Shown: positions 35,468 through 45,116 of the stretch, one piece after another | Position numbering within the stretch: position 1 is the first letter of the stretch | How the letters are laid out: each line of letters opens with the position of its first letter | Source of the DNA: JAGVPT01 sp963717445 | Lineage (GTDB): Bacteria; Bacteroidota; Ignavibacteria; UBA10030; UBA8401 | NCBI GenBank assembly: GCA_963717445.1 | Contig: OY970334.1 | Location: 2,418,001-2,482,000 of the forward strand | Length of the DNA: 64,000 nt | Direction of reading: 5' to 3' | Translations under genes and position numbers: made by a program | The notes under the pieces: model-generated | The model's input: the letters and a program-made list of their open reading frames with translations, nothing else | Database searches by the model: none | What the model was told of the DNA's origin: nothing

Positions 35468-38400
35468 ATGAAAAATATATTTGAAAATTATATCAGTTCC
35501 ATTTCCTCAAAATTCTCTCACAAAGAAACGAGCGAAATGGGATACCGAACCGACTTTGAGATTCTATTAAGAGGAATTTTTGAGTCAATAAATGTTAGCC
35601 GGATAGATCACGATGCGAAAGCCAAGCAAGGTAACAAACCGGATTTTATTGTTCTGAATAAAGGCGTGCCCATAGTTTATATTGAAACGAAAGATATCGG
35701 CGTTTCATTGGACAAAGTTGAAAAATCAGAACAAATGGCACGTTATTTCGGCTACACAAACTTAGTTCTTACAGACTACGTTGAGTTTCGGTTTTATAGA
35801 AATGGTATTCCTTACGAAGAGCCAATTAAAATAGCAAGTTACGATTCAAGCCCTCGAACAATTACGCCATTCCCTCAAAACTATGAGCATGCAGAGAAAA
35901 CACTACTCGATTTCACACAATCGCAAAAAGAACCGATCCGATCGGGAGAACACTTATCAAAGATTATGGGGGGAAAAGCACAAAGAATTCGAGATAACGT
36001 TAGACAATTTCTTTCCAATCCGTCAGAAAGAAATGCGGAGATAACGCGTATATATGAAACTTTTAAAAAACTTCTCGTTCACGATCTCACGCAAGACTCT
36101 TTTGCTGACATGTACGCACAAACTCTTGTGTATGGCCTTTTTGTCGCTCGCTATCACGATGCGACCCCCGACAACTTTACCCGCCTTAAAGCACGCGAAC
36201 TTGTTCCGGCGTCAAACCCTCTTCTAAGACATTTCTTTGACCACATCGTCGGTCTCGATTTTGACAAGCGGCTTGAGTATATCGTAAATGAATTGTGTTT
36301 GGTTTTTTCCCATGCCAACGTTCAGGAATTAATGAAAGAGTACTATGAAAAGGATTTATGGGGCAAAACGCAGGAGGGGCCCGATCCAGTCATTCATTTT
36401 TATGAAGATTTTTTGAAAGAATACGACCCGGAACTGCGAAAGAAACTTGGCGCTTTTTATACTCCCTTGCCTGTGGTGCGCTTCATTGTCCGTTGCGTTG
36501 ATTATCTCCTTGAAAAAGATTTTAACCTTGCGTCTGGTTTGGCCGACGCTTCAAAGACAAAAACAGGGGTTCACCTCGTCCAGGTACTTGATCCGGCTGT
36601 CGGTACAGGCACATTCATCAGTGCCGTTATTCGAATCATCTACGAACGATTAGATAAAGATGGCCAGAAGGGTCGTTGGCCGACATATGTGCACCACGAT
36701 TTACTTCCACGCTTGCACGGTTTTGAGCTTATGATGGCGCCTTATACGATAGCCCACCTGAAGCTGAGCATGGCTTTTAAAGAAACGGGCTTTTGGAATT
36801 TTCACAAACGGCTTGGTATTTACCTTACAAACTCTCTTGAAGAAAGCACAACCCGGGACACCTTGTTCACAGGATTGGCCTTGCTGAAAGTATTGCAGAA
36901 GAATCCAAAGAAGCGGCAGTTATTAAAAACGAAACGCCGATTATGGTCGTGATTGGAAATCCACCGTATAGCGTAAGTTCTTCAAACAAAGGCGAATGGA
37001 TACTAAATTTAATCAAAGACTATAAGAAAAATCTCAATGAACGGAAGATTAACCTTGATGACGACTATATCAAGTTTATCCGGTTCTCTGAACATTTCAT
37101 TGAGAAAAACAAAAGCGGCATCGTTGCAATGATCACTAATAATTCATTCATAGACGGCATTACTCATCGCCAGATGAGGAAACATTTGCTAGAAACATTT
37201 GACGATATTTACATTCTCGATCTCCACGGCAATTCAAAGAAGAAAGAAAAAGCGCCGGACGGTGGTAAAGACGAGAATGTTTTTGACATTCAACAAGGCG
37301 TTGCCATATCTATATTTGTTCGTAGAATAGGTGAGGAAAAAAAGCTTGGGACCGTTCATCATGCCGAGATTTATGGAGTAAGAGAAGAAAAGTTCAGGAT
37401 TCTTACAGAAAGTGATATACAGAATGTAAAATGGAAGAAACTTAGTTACTCTCAGCCATCTTATTTCTTTGTACCAAAAGATTTTAGATTAGATTCAGAA
37501 TATGAAAAGGGATTTAAGGTTGATGAGATATTTAGAGAATATAATTCCGGGATCCAAACAAAACGAGATGGTTTGGTATATAATTTTAGTCATGATGCGA
37601 TGGTTAAAGTGCTGAATGATTTTTCAACTCTTGATGTCACGGAATTGCGATCTAAGTATAACATTGCTAACGATGGAAGAGATTGGGCCATAAGTTGGGC
37701 TCAGGAAGATATTCAGGCTGACCGTGGTCAAATTGCGCAAGTGACGTATCACCCCTTTGATCAACGATTTACATATTACTCTGGCAAAACAAAAGGTTTT
37801 ATGGCATATCCACGATCTCCTCTGATGAGAAATATGCTAAGTCCGAACCTTTCTCTGATTACTATTCGTAACTCAAGAAGGGGAAATGTGAACAATGTTT
37901 TTACCTGCGACACAATTTTGGACAAAGACGCTATTTCTCCTTTTGATAATTCTCGCTTTTTCCCTCTTTATCTCTATACGGAAGATGGGTTAAAAGTACC
38001 AAATCTCAAAAAAGAAATAGTCGCAAAGATAGAAAATATTGTCGGCAAAGTTACCCCCGAAAATATTTTCGACTACATCTATGCTGCTCTTTATTCACCA
38101 AGCTATCGGGAAAAATACAAAGAGTTTCTTAAGATTGATTTCTCGCGTGTACCGTATCCTAAAGATGCGCAAAGTTTCAAAAAACTTATCAAGCTTGGCG
38201 CTGAATTGCGCTTGCTCCACCTTCTTGAGTGGCCAAAAGTAAATACGTTTATTACCACCTACCCTATCGAAGGTTCAGATGTCGTTGAGAAATTTGCTTA
38301 CAGTAAAGGCAATGTGTATATAAATAAAGACCAATACTTCGGGAACGTTCCCGAATCGGCTTGGAACTTTTATATTGGGGGCTATCAACCCGCGCAGAAA

Positions 38401-38520
38401 TGGCTTAAGGATCGCAAGGATCGAACTCTTAGCAATGAAGATATAGAACATTATCAAAAAATTATTGTGGCGCTAATGGAGACAGAAAGAATCATGTGGG
38501 AAATTGACAAGGCTCTATAA
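35468..38520 (+). pseudogene. Type IIG restriction-modification enzyme (Eco57I-like), frameshifted
   Basis: This is a single-chain nuclease, N6-adenine methyltransferase and specificity protein, split into two frames. Frame 1 (35468-36952) has a PD-(D/E)xK nuclease core (PDF at 58-60, ETK at 73-75), a helical linker and SAM motif I DPAVGTGTF (375-383). Frame 2 (open before 36883 to 38520) has the catalytic NPPY motif and a C-terminal target-recognition region. One missing base near 36876-36884 restores GLAESIAEES followed by NETPIMVVIGNPPY, giving about 1015 residues. The region is AT-richer than its neighbours, suggesting horizontal transfer. If the break is real, both modification and restriction are probably lost. 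Confidence 0.85.
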
Positions 38521-38582
38521 GCCTCAATTCTAAAATTCTCGTTCCTAAAGTCGTTTTATAATCCCCCGAAGATAAAAATTTT

Positions 38583-39359
38583 ATGTCCCGAATCTTCGTC
38601 ACCGGTTCCTCCGATGGCTTAGGCCAAATGGCCGCTCGATTGCTGGTTGCAGATGGGCACAAGGTGGTATTGCATGCCCGCAATCAAAAGCGGGCCAACG
38701 AAGCTTTGTCCCATGTTCCCGGAGCTGAAGCCGTTGTGATCGGCGATCTTTCAAGCATTGCGGAAACGAAACATGTTGCGGAACAGGTAAATGCGCTCGG
38801 CGTATTCGATGCCGTCATTCACAATGCCGGTATCGGCTATCGCGAATCGCGCCGTATCGAGACCATCGATGGCTTATCGCATCTATTTGCTATAAATTCA
38901 TTGGCTCCATATATTTTGACATGCCTGATCAACAAACCAAAGCGTTTGGTCTATACAAGCTCGGGCATGCATCGAAGCGGCGACTCGAGCCTTAATGATT
39001 TGGCCTGGGTTACCCGCTCGTGGAATGGATCGAGCGCCTACGCCGATACTAAATTACACAATGTCATCCTCGCTTTTGCTGTCGCCCGAAAATGGAAAGA
39101 CGTTTTGTCCAACGCGCTGGAACCGGGCTGGGTTGCCACGAAAATGGGAGGAGCCGGAGCGCCCGACAGTCTTGAGGAGGCTCCTAAAACACAAGTTTGG
39201 CTCGCCACAAGTCATGAAAAGGAAGCGTTGGTCTCGGGAAAATATTTTTATCATAAGAGGCTTAAGAATTTTCACCCGGCGGCCGCAGATACCGTTACGC
39301 AGGAAAAATACATTTCTGAATGTGCCCGTCTGTCCGGAGTGGCATTTGCGATGGAGTAA
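38583..39359 (+). CDS. Short-chain dehydrogenase/reductase (SDR)
   Basis: The 258-residue classical-type SDR has the cofactor motif TGSSDGLGQMAA (7-18), H-N-A-G-I-G (about 80-85), a catalytic Ser near Y-T-S-S-G-M and the Y-A-D-T-K (YxxxK) active site. GDLSS after the second beta-strand fits the adenine-binding position. The substrate is unknown. It is the first gene after the restriction-modification enzyme and returns to the usual base composition. Confidence 0.88.
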   Translation: MSRIFVTGSSDGLGQMAARLLVADGHKVVLHARNQKRANEALSHVPGAEAVVIGDLSSIAETKHVAEQVNALGVFDAVIHNAGIGYRESRRIETIDGLSHLFAINSLAPYILTCLINKPKRLVYTSSGMHRSGDSSLNDLAWVTRSWNGSSAYADTKLHNVILAFAVARKWKDVLSNALEPGWVATKMGGAGAPDSLEEAPKTQVWLATSHEKEALVSGKYFYHKRLKNFHPAAADTVTQEKYISECARLSGVAFAME

Positions 39360-39370
39360 AAATTAAGTAT

Positions 39371-39452
39371 GGTTCACGCAAAGACGCCAAGCCGCAAAGT
39401 AGAAAATAAATTATCAAACAGAATCTTGGCGCCTTAGCGGCTTTGCGCGAGA
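39371..39452 (+). repeat. CGCAAAG-type dyad, copy 1
   Basis: A left arm at 39371-39399 (GTTCACGCAAAGACGCCAAG and on) pairs with a right arm at 39425-39452 (CTTGGCGCCTTAGCGGCTTT and on). The same arms occur at 41072-41147, and one arm at 27803-27829. It occupies most of the 136-bp gap before the carbonic anhydrase gene. Confidence 0.7.
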
Positions 39453-39495
39453 CAATTTGTAAGGAGTTTACAAACGAGATGAATACAAGAATCGA

Positions 39496-40068
39496 ATGAA
39501 CAGGCTAATTACAGTATCAACTAAGAAAGATATTCTTCCCCAATACCGGGAAACCCCAATCAGTCTGCTGCTTGAGTATCATAATCTCGGGAGAGAATTT
39601 GACCCGTACACCAGCGCCCGGTTGTTGATCGGGATGTGTATGGACAACCGGAAGCATCTTCACATGCCGGATAATTTTGCATTCATCATTCGCACCGGCG
39701 GGGCGAACTTGAGGTACAGCGAATTCAAAGTTTCGTACGCCATCGCCGTCGGCGGTGTCCGATGCATTGCGTTAATCGGGCATACGCAATGCGGGATGGT
39801 CAACCTCAATGCACGCAAGGAGCAGTTCATTCAAGGGCTGGTCGACAGTGCAGGGTGGGAGCGGCAATCGGCTGAGGAACATTTTTCTCACTTCGCCCCG
39901 ACGTTCGAGATCGGCAATGAAATCGATTTTATTTTGAGCGAGGTGAAGCGGCTTCGCTTGAGGTACCCGAAGATCGTGATCGCTCCGCTGTTATATCTGG
40001 TTGAAGATAATCGTCTCTATCTTATAAAAGAAAATGCAGAAAACGGCAGCCAAGAACATAACCGCTGA
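39496..40068 (+). CDS. Beta-carbonic anhydrase-like protein
   Basis: The 190-residue protein retains the beta-class zinc and catalytic signature: C48-x-D50-x-R52 (in M-C-M-D-N-R) and H96-x2-C99 (in G-H-T-Q-C-G). Beta-carbonic anhydrases interconvert CO2 and bicarbonate. The rest diverges from canonical enzymes, so it may belong to a carbonic-anhydrase-like subfamily with a different substrate. A double hairpin follows its stop. Confidence 0.8.
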   Translation: MNRLITVSTKKDILPQYRETPISLLLEYHNLGREFDPYTSARLLIGMCMDNRKHLHMPDNFAFIIRTGGANLRYSEFKVSYAIAVGGVRCIALIGHTQCGMVNLNARKEQFIQGLVDSAGWERQSAEEHFSHFAPTFEIGNEIDFILSEVKRLRLRYPKIVIAPLLYLVEDNRLYLIKENAENGSQEHNR

Positions 40069-40133
40069 AGCTATCCGATTGCTCCGAGCAATCGGATAGC
40101 TGTATCTCGTTCCCAAAGTCCCTTCGGGAACGA
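40069..40133 (+). terminator. Tandem hairpins after the carbonic anhydrase gene
   Basis: AGCTATCCGATTGCT (40069-40083) and its exact inverse (40087-40101) form a perfect 15-bp stem with a 3-nt loop, right after the stop codon. A second stem, TCGTTCCC (40107-40114) and GGGAACGA (40126-40133), follows. There is no T tract, so this may be an RNA-stabilising or Rho-assisted 3' end. Confidence 0.65.
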
Positions 40134-40180
40134 ACAGCATCGAAATGCCAAACGGCGTTTAATTAAGCACGAGCATCGAC

Positions 40181-40846
40181 ATGTCGACAAATCGAGAAAA
40201 AAGTCTGATCGTTTCATATTTAACGATGCGGAGGTTAATAGGAATTCTGGGAATATCGCTCCCTTTTATCGTCGTCCTCGGAGGATTTACGCAAGGGGAA
40301 CCCGGTTTACAAGGTTCAATCAGCGGTTACTATTACACAAACATGCGCGATCTTTTTGTTGGAATACTAAGCGGAGTTGCCCTGTTTCTCATATCGTACA
40401 AGGGGTATGAAAAAATTGACGACATCGTCGCTAACATGAGTGGAATCTTTGCGCTGGGAATGATTTTCTTTCCTACGGCGATGTACTCCGGTAAAGTCGT
40501 CAGAGTCGGAATGTTTCTCGTCGATGATAATATTTCTGAAAAAATTCACTTGATGTTCGGGACGCTATTTTTTCTTGCTTTATCGTTCAATTCGCTCTTC
40601 CTCTTCACCAGACGCCACCCGGGTGTTATGGGAAAAGAAAAGAAACGAAGGAACATGATCTATCGCTTTTGCGGCATCGTCATGTTTCTTGCAATTGTAT
40701 GTATAACGGTGTACACATTTTTTTTGCGGGAAACCTTTCTTGCGGCGTTCAACCCGGTGTTGATACTAGAATCTGTTGCACTATTGGCGTTTGGTGTATC
40801 ATGGCTGGTGAAAGGAAATACATTGTTCAAAGATAAAAAAATTTAA
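40181..40846 (+). CDS. Six-TM membrane protein, unknown function
   Basis: The 221-residue polytopic protein has about six hydrophobic helices. After the first comes GSISGYYYTNMRDLFVGIL, a motif shared with uncharacterised membrane proteins (DUF998-like topology). Charged loops are short and there is no enzymatic motif. Its stop shares one base with the ATG of the next small ORF (TAATG). Confidence 0.7.
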   Translation: MSTNREKSLIVSYLTMRRLIGILGISLPFIVVLGGFTQGEPGLQGSISGYYYTNMRDLFVGILSGVALFLISYKGYEKIDDIVANMSGIFALGMIFFPTAMYSGKVVRVGMFLVDDNISEKIHLMFGTLFFLALSFNSLFLFTRRHPGVMGKEKKRRNMIYRFCGIVMFLAIVCITVYTFFLRETFLAAFNPVLILESVALLAFGVSWLVKGNTLFKDKKI

Positions 40847-41046
40847 TGTCGATTGTTAACGAGGAGGATAAACTCCCGGTCGAGGCAACTTCTTTTTTCC
40901 CCCAAAGTATTTTTGGAAATGTAGAGATTTTGCGATATCTCAACTTTTTGAAAACTGAAGAATCGGTTGAGCGGATCGTCGAGAAAGTTATACGGCAGCT
41001 TGTCGGCAAAAGGACAAAAGGATTGAACTTCGTAGATCCCCGGTAA
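40846..41046 (+). CDS. Small hypothetical protein, 66 residues
   Basis: The ORF begins at an ATG overlapping the preceding stop (TAATG) and encodes an acidic then basic helical protein (TEESVERIVEKVIRQLVGKR). The overlap and composition suggest a real coupled gene, but there is no recognised family. The minus strand is also open here, so coding is not proven. Confidence 0.42.
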   Translation: MSIVNEEDKLPVEATSFFPQSIFGNVEILRYLNFLKTEESVERIVEKVIRQLVGKRTKGLNFVDPR

Positions 41047-41071
41047 TTCTTCCCTCGAAAAACTACCAAAA

Positions 41072-41147
41072 GGTTCACGCAAAGTCGCAAAGAAGAGATA
41101 GATGATGAAGACTTGGTCTTTGCGAACTTGGCGGCTTTGCGTGACAC
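41072..41147 (+). repeat. CGCAAAG-type dyad, copy 2
   Basis: A left arm at 41072-41092 (GTTCACGCAAAGTCGCAAAG) pairs with a right arm at 41118-41147 (CTTTGCGAACTTGGCGGCTT and on). It shares both arm sequences with copy 1 at 39371. The remaining gap to 41296 holds no recognised gene. Confidence 0.7.
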
Positions 41148-41295
41148 ACTCTTTTCCACTACCCCATCGCTCGTTGCTTTTTGAAGAAACGATTATTAAG
41201 TTTCGGGGGTTTATTTTGCGTTCCAACAGCCGGGCCTTTTCATGTGCTGGGGAAATCACCGAACCTCACATCATTCTCATTGAAAGGAAATTCTT

Positions 41296-41634
41296 ATGGA
41301 CCAGCAAAAAGTCGACATGTTCATGATGATGTCCTCCAAATACTTTGAAGGATACCAGCTCACGGCGATTCGTGAAAAATTGTTGAAGCTTGATGATGCA
41401 AAGCTTCTTCAGGTTCAGGGCGCAAACCTCAAGGACCCGACAACGATGCTCATTGTTTCGCTCATCGGCGGGCACTTCGGCATTGACCGGTTCATGCTCG
41501 GCGAGGTCGGCCTGGGGATTGCGAAGCTGTTGACGTGTGGCGGGCTCGGCATCTGGACGATCGTCGATTGGTTCCTGATCCTTGGAAAGACTCGCGAATT
41601 CAACTTACAGCGCCTTCAGCAGGTTTTATATTGA
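41296..41634 (+). CDS. TM2-domain membrane protein
   Basis: The 112-residue protein has a soluble N-terminal half and a TM2 domain (about 47-100): T-M-L-I-V-S-L-I-G-G-H-F-G-I-D-R-F-M-L-G then G-I-A-K-L-L-T-C-G-G-L-G-I-W-T-I-V-D-W-F, with the family's charged D-R and D-W residues. TM2 proteins are small two-helix membrane proteins of unclear biochemical role. It heads a cassette of four small membrane genes ending with an M48 protease. An AAAGGAAA ribosome site precedes the ATG. Confidence 0.9.
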   Translation: MDQQKVDMFMMMSSKYFEGYQLTAIREKLLKLDDAKLLQVQGANLKDPTTMLIVSLIGGHFGIDRFMLGEVGLGIAKLLTCGGLGIWTIVDWFLILGKTREFNLQRLQQVLY

Positions 41635-41641
41635 TCCTCAT

Positions 41642-42055
41642 ATGGTCAAGAAAAAACTTTATATTGTCCTCGCCGGCTTATCGCTGGTTGGCTACGGATG
41701 GATCGGATGGAATTTCATTGAAGGCTCGGAACATTCTGTGATTCCATCGGTCTGTTTGTTCAAAGAGATTACCGGCCTGCCGTGCCCTTCGTGCGGTACG
41801 ACGCGTTCGCTGCTGCTCCTCATGGGCGGACATTTCCATGAATCATTGATGATGAATCCATTCGGGATCGTGCTTGCCCTTGCTCTCGTCATCATTCCTT
41901 TATGGATCGTGATCGACACGCTCGGCAACAGCGACAGTTTCTACAAACGGTATACGCAGATGGAACATCTTCTTGCCCACCACAAACTGCTTGCCGCTTT
42001 TGCCGCTGCAATCGTGATGCTCAACTGGTTCTGGAATATTTCGAAAGGGTTATAG
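41642..42055 (+). CDS. DUF2752-family membrane protein
   Basis: The 137-residue protein has the DUF2752 signature CLFKEITGLPCPSCGTTRS followed by two further membrane helices. The Cys-Pro-x-C-G-x-x-R motif is typical. The start is taken at the ATG 8 nt after the TM2 stop, because the longer in-frame extension would overlap that gene. Functions in the family are unknown. TM2, DUF2752 and DUF4870 proteins often cluster. Confidence 0.85.
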   Translation: MVKKKLYIVLAGLSLVGYGWIGWNFIEGSEHSVIPSVCLFKEITGLPCPSCGTTRSLLLLMGGHFHESLMMNPFGIVLALALVIIPLWIVIDTLGNSDSFYKRYTQMEHLLAHHKLLAAFAAAIVMLNWFWNISKGL

Positions 42056-42056
42056 G

Positions 42057-42485
42057 GTGCCGCTCCGGGAATTTTCCTATACACCTGATGAATACGAAAC
42101 TGAAAAAGCATCCAACAGTTATTTAATGTCGCTTGTCGTAATTATGGTCGGACTTCCTTTGCCGGTTGTCAACCTGATTGCGTCGGCGATTTTTTATTTC
42201 GCGAACATGAAATCGGCGCGGTTTGTTCGCTGGCATTGCACTCAGGCGTTGCTGGCTCAAAGTTTTACGTTGCCGGTCAACGCTGCGGGTTTGTATTGGA
42301 CCCTGGGGATCATCTTCGACCGCGCAACTATCTCAAACAATTATGTCGCATACATCCTCACCATCATCCTGTTTAATCTCGTTGAGTTTATCGCAACCGT
42401 CTACGCAGCCGTTCAAACGCGGAAGGGAAAACATGTGACGTGGTGGTTCTTCGGTCCGCTGACAGAAACGCTCGTAAAAGGATAG
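42057..42485 (+). CDS. DUF4870-like small membrane protein
   Basis: The 142-residue protein has three to four hydrophobic segments, including F-V-R-W-H-C-T-Q-A-L-L and the I-F-Y-F-A-N-M-K layout seen in DUF4870 proteins. It starts with GTG 1 nt after the preceding stop and is followed 1 nt later by the M48 gene, so all three are probably cotranscribed. Confidence 0.7.
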   Translation: MPLREFSYTPDEYETEKASNSYLMSLVVIMVGLPLPVVNLIASAIFYFANMKSARFVRWHCTQALLAQSFTLPVNAAGLYWTLGIIFDRATISNNYVAYILTIILFNLVEFIATVYAAVQTRKGKHVTWWFFGPLTETLVKG

Positions 42486-42486
42486 C

Positions 42487-43302
42487 ATGATGAAGATCGT
42501 CGTTCAATTCATTGTTCTTGCGCTCCTCTTTTTCGGCACATGGTTTTTGCTCGGCAACGTCGACTATCTCGGGTACTTTCGGGTTGAAGAGCTGACCAAG
42601 GAGACAGAACACAAATTGGGAGAATTGATCCTCGAAGAGCTGCAAAAGGGAGGCGGCGAGCTTGACTCGGATACGGTCTACGCGTTCGTCAACAGTATCA
42701 AAAAGAGACTCTGTACGGCGAACGGCATTAACGATTCCTCGATTACCCTTCACATCTTTGCCCATGATGAAGTAAACGCAATAGCACTTCCCGACGGGCA
42801 ACTTGTTGTCTACACTGGAATGATACGTTACTGCAAATCTCCGGAAGAATTGAGCGGTGTGCTTGCGCATGAAATCGCTCACATCGAACATGGGGACATC
42901 ATGAAGGGGCTGAAAAAAGAAGTCGGGCTGTCGATGTTATCAGCTCTTGCTGGCGGCGAGGCAAACGGAGAAATCGCACGGGAAACGGCGAGACTCCTCT
43001 CGTCGACTGCGTTCGACAGGCAGCTTGAAAGTGAAGCGGATGCTTCTGCCGTGCATATCATGGCAAAGGCGGAGATCGACCCGGTCTACTTTGCCGACGT
43101 GATCTTTCGTTTATCGCAGGGAAAAAACAATATCCCAAAACAGTTTGAGTGGATCAGCACACATCCAAATTCTCAAGACCGGTGTTCCGAAATCCTCCGG
43201 CTACGCAAGCTGGAGAGCTACCATACCGTGCCGATTACAGACAGCTCGGCGTGGAACTACTATAAAAAAATAATTCAGGCGAAACCGTTCTCGTTAAAAT
43301 AA
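42487..43302 (+). CDS. M48-family membrane-anchored metallopeptidase
   Basis: The 271-residue protein has an N-terminal membrane anchor (about 5-25) and a zinc-metalloprotease domain with HEIAH (128-132). The downstream E-S-E-A-D-A-S-A-V-H (third ligand Glu) is typical of the M48/BepA-like group. It probably acts in the periplasm or at the membrane on envelope proteins (inference). It closes the TM2/DUF2752/DUF4870 cassette. Confidence 0.9.
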   Translation: MMKIVVQFIVLALLFFGTWFLLGNVDYLGYFRVEELTKETEHKLGELILEELQKGGGELDSDTVYAFVNSIKKRLCTANGINDSSITLHIFAHDEVNAIALPDGQLVVYTGMIRYCKSPEELSGVLAHEIAHIEHGDIMKGLKKEVGLSMLSALAGGEANGEIARETARLLSSTAFDRQLESEADASAVHIMAKAEIDPVYFADVIFRLSQGKNNIPKQFEWISTHPNSQDRCSEILRLRKLESYHTVPITDSSAWNYYKKIIQAKPFSLK

Positions 43303-43376
43303 CAACGCCTTCATAGTTTCTTTATTGCCTCTCAGAGCACTTTTCAATATCTTCATAGCAACTCAAATCTCACTTC

Positions 43377-45116
43377 ATGTCGCTCATTCGTGCCTACGTT
43401 CGTCTTCGTCGTTCCGTCAGTTGGGTCGACCCGCTGGTCTTCCTTGCGCTGGCGGCATTGTTGTATAGTCTTGTCGGCGTCGGAAAAGAGTGGAACGGGG
43501 TTCTCCGTCCAAAAGTCGACATCGACCTTTCCCCGCTCGCGTTGCCAAAGTACACGTTCTTTTCCCTTGTGAGAGGCTTTGTCGCGTACGGAATCTCTCT
43601 CGTCTTCACGATTTTGTATGGTTACGTGGCGGCGTACAACAAGAAAGCGGAGAAGGTCATGATTCCGCTTCTTGACATTCTCCAGAGTATCCCCGTGCTC
43701 GGTTTTCTCCCCACGTTAGTGCTGGCGTTTGTCGCCATATTTCCGACCTCGAACGTTGGGCTTGAGCTTGCCGCGGTCATTATGATTTTTACGGGACAAG
43801 TGTGGAATATGACATTCAGCTTCTATAATTCACTCCGCTCCATCCCTACCGAGCTCCGCGAGACGGCGCGCGTCTACAAGCTCGGCTGGTGGCGCCGCTT
43901 CACGCAGCTTGAATTGCCCTACTCTGCAATGGGGTTGATCTGGAACAGCATGATGTCGATGGCGGGCGGCTGGTTCTTCCTCACTATCAATGAAGCATTT
44001 GTGCTCGGGACGAAAGATTTTCGGCTCCCCGGCATCGGCTCGTACATGAGTGTCGCGATCTCCCAAGAAAATGTGCCGGCGATGATCTATGCCATCATCG
44101 CCATGACGACGATGATCGTTCTCGTCGATCAATTTTTCTGGCGCCCGATTGTTGCCTGGGCGCAGAAATATAAATTTGAGGATACGGAAGCATCCGAAAC
44201 GGAAAAATCTTTCATGCTTGAATTGCTGCGGGAATCGAAGCTCCTGAAATTTGCCCGCGAAAGCGTTTGGGATCCGCTCTACTCTTCGCTCTCGCTGCAT
44301 GTCACTAACGGGGTGATTGCGTTCGAAAAGCAGGAGGTGATTTCTTCAGTCTACACGGGGAAAACCTTCAAGAAGATCTCCGGATGGGTTGTTACCGTGC
44401 TGATGTTTTCAGTCATCCTTCTCGGCGCATGGAAAATGTTTTCACTTTTTGCCGAGCTGAACCTCGGAGAATGGCTCTCGATATTTTCGCATCTTATCTA
44501 CACATTTGCCCGCGTTCTTGTTGCGGTGGTGGTCGGAACGCTGTTGATGATTCCCATCGGCGTTGCGATCGGGTTGAACCCGAAACTCTCCCGCGTGCTT
44601 CAGCCGGTAGCTCAAGTGGCGGCATCATTTCCGGCACCGATGCTTTTCCCTCTGGTGATTTTGGCGTTGTCCGGCGCAGGGGTCGGCATCGAATTTGGTG
44701 CCGTCGTCCTGATGATGCTCGGAACGCAATGGTATATTCTCTTTAACGTCATTGCCGGTGCGATGGCGATTCCACAAGACCTCCGTGAAGTCGCACATGT
44801 CTCACGGTTGACACGATGGCAAACGTGGAAGCGGTTGATATTGCCCGGAATATTTCCCTCGTTGGTTACCGGTTGGGTAACGGCAACCGGCGGCGCGTGG
44901 AATGCGAGTATCGTTGCGGAGTATGTTCACTTCGGCGATAAAGTTCTTGTTGCAACAGGACTCGGATCGATGATCACCAACGCAACCGACAGCGGCAATT
45001 TCGGAGTCCTGGCCGCGAGCGTGCTTGTCATGGCTGCCACCGTTGTTCTCATCAATAAGCTTTTCTGGAAAAAACTCTACCACATTGCAGAAACTCAATT
45101 CAGCCTGAACAAATGA
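43377..45116 (+). CDS. ABC transporter permease with two fused permease domains
   Basis: The 579-residue protein consists of two tandem binding-protein-dependent permease domains (about 75-265 and 375-570). Each has the E-x-A-x3-x-x-x-x-x-x-x-L-P coupling loop (E-T-A-R-V-Y-K-L-G-W-W-R-R-F-T-Q-L-E-L-P, and a second in the C-half E-V-A-H-V-S-R-L). This is the duplicated arrangement of nitrate/sulfonate/bicarbonate-type importers. No substrate-binding protein gene is nearby. The stop overlaps the ATPase gene by 4 bp. Confidence 0.9.
   Translation: MSLIRAYVRLRRSVSWVDPLVFLALAALLYSLVGVGKEWNGVLRPKVDIDLSPLALPKYTFFSLVRGFVAYGISLVFTILYGYVAAYNKKAEKVMIPLLDILQSIPVLGFLPTLVLAFVAIFPTSNVGLELAAVIMIFTGQVWNMTFSFYNSLRSIPTELRETARVYKLGWWRRFTQLELPYSAMGLIWNSMMSMAGGWFFLTINEAFVLGTKDFRLPGIGSYMSVAISQENVPAMIYAIIAMTTMIVLVDQFFWRPIVAWAQKYKFEDTEASETEKSFMLELLRESKLLKFARESVWDPLYSSLSLHVTNGVIAFEKQEVISSVYTGKTFKKISGWVVTVLMFSVILLGAWKMFSLFAELNLGEWLSIFSHLIYTFARVLVAVVVGTLLMIPIGVAIGLNPKLSRVLQPVAQVAASFPAPMLFPLVILALSGAGVGIEFGAVVLMMLGTQWYILFNVIAGAMAIPQDLREVAHVSRLTRWQTWKRLILPGIFPSLVTGWVTATGGAWNASIVAEYVHFGDKVLVATGLGSMITNATDSGNFGVLAASVLVMAATVVLINKLFWKKLYHIAETQFSLNK

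Noticed and set aside
40069..40101. tRNA or structured RNA gene at the perfect 15-bp stem
   Set aside because: Only a simple stem-loop with a 3-nt loop is visible. There is no cloverleaf, anticodon or conserved RNA motif.
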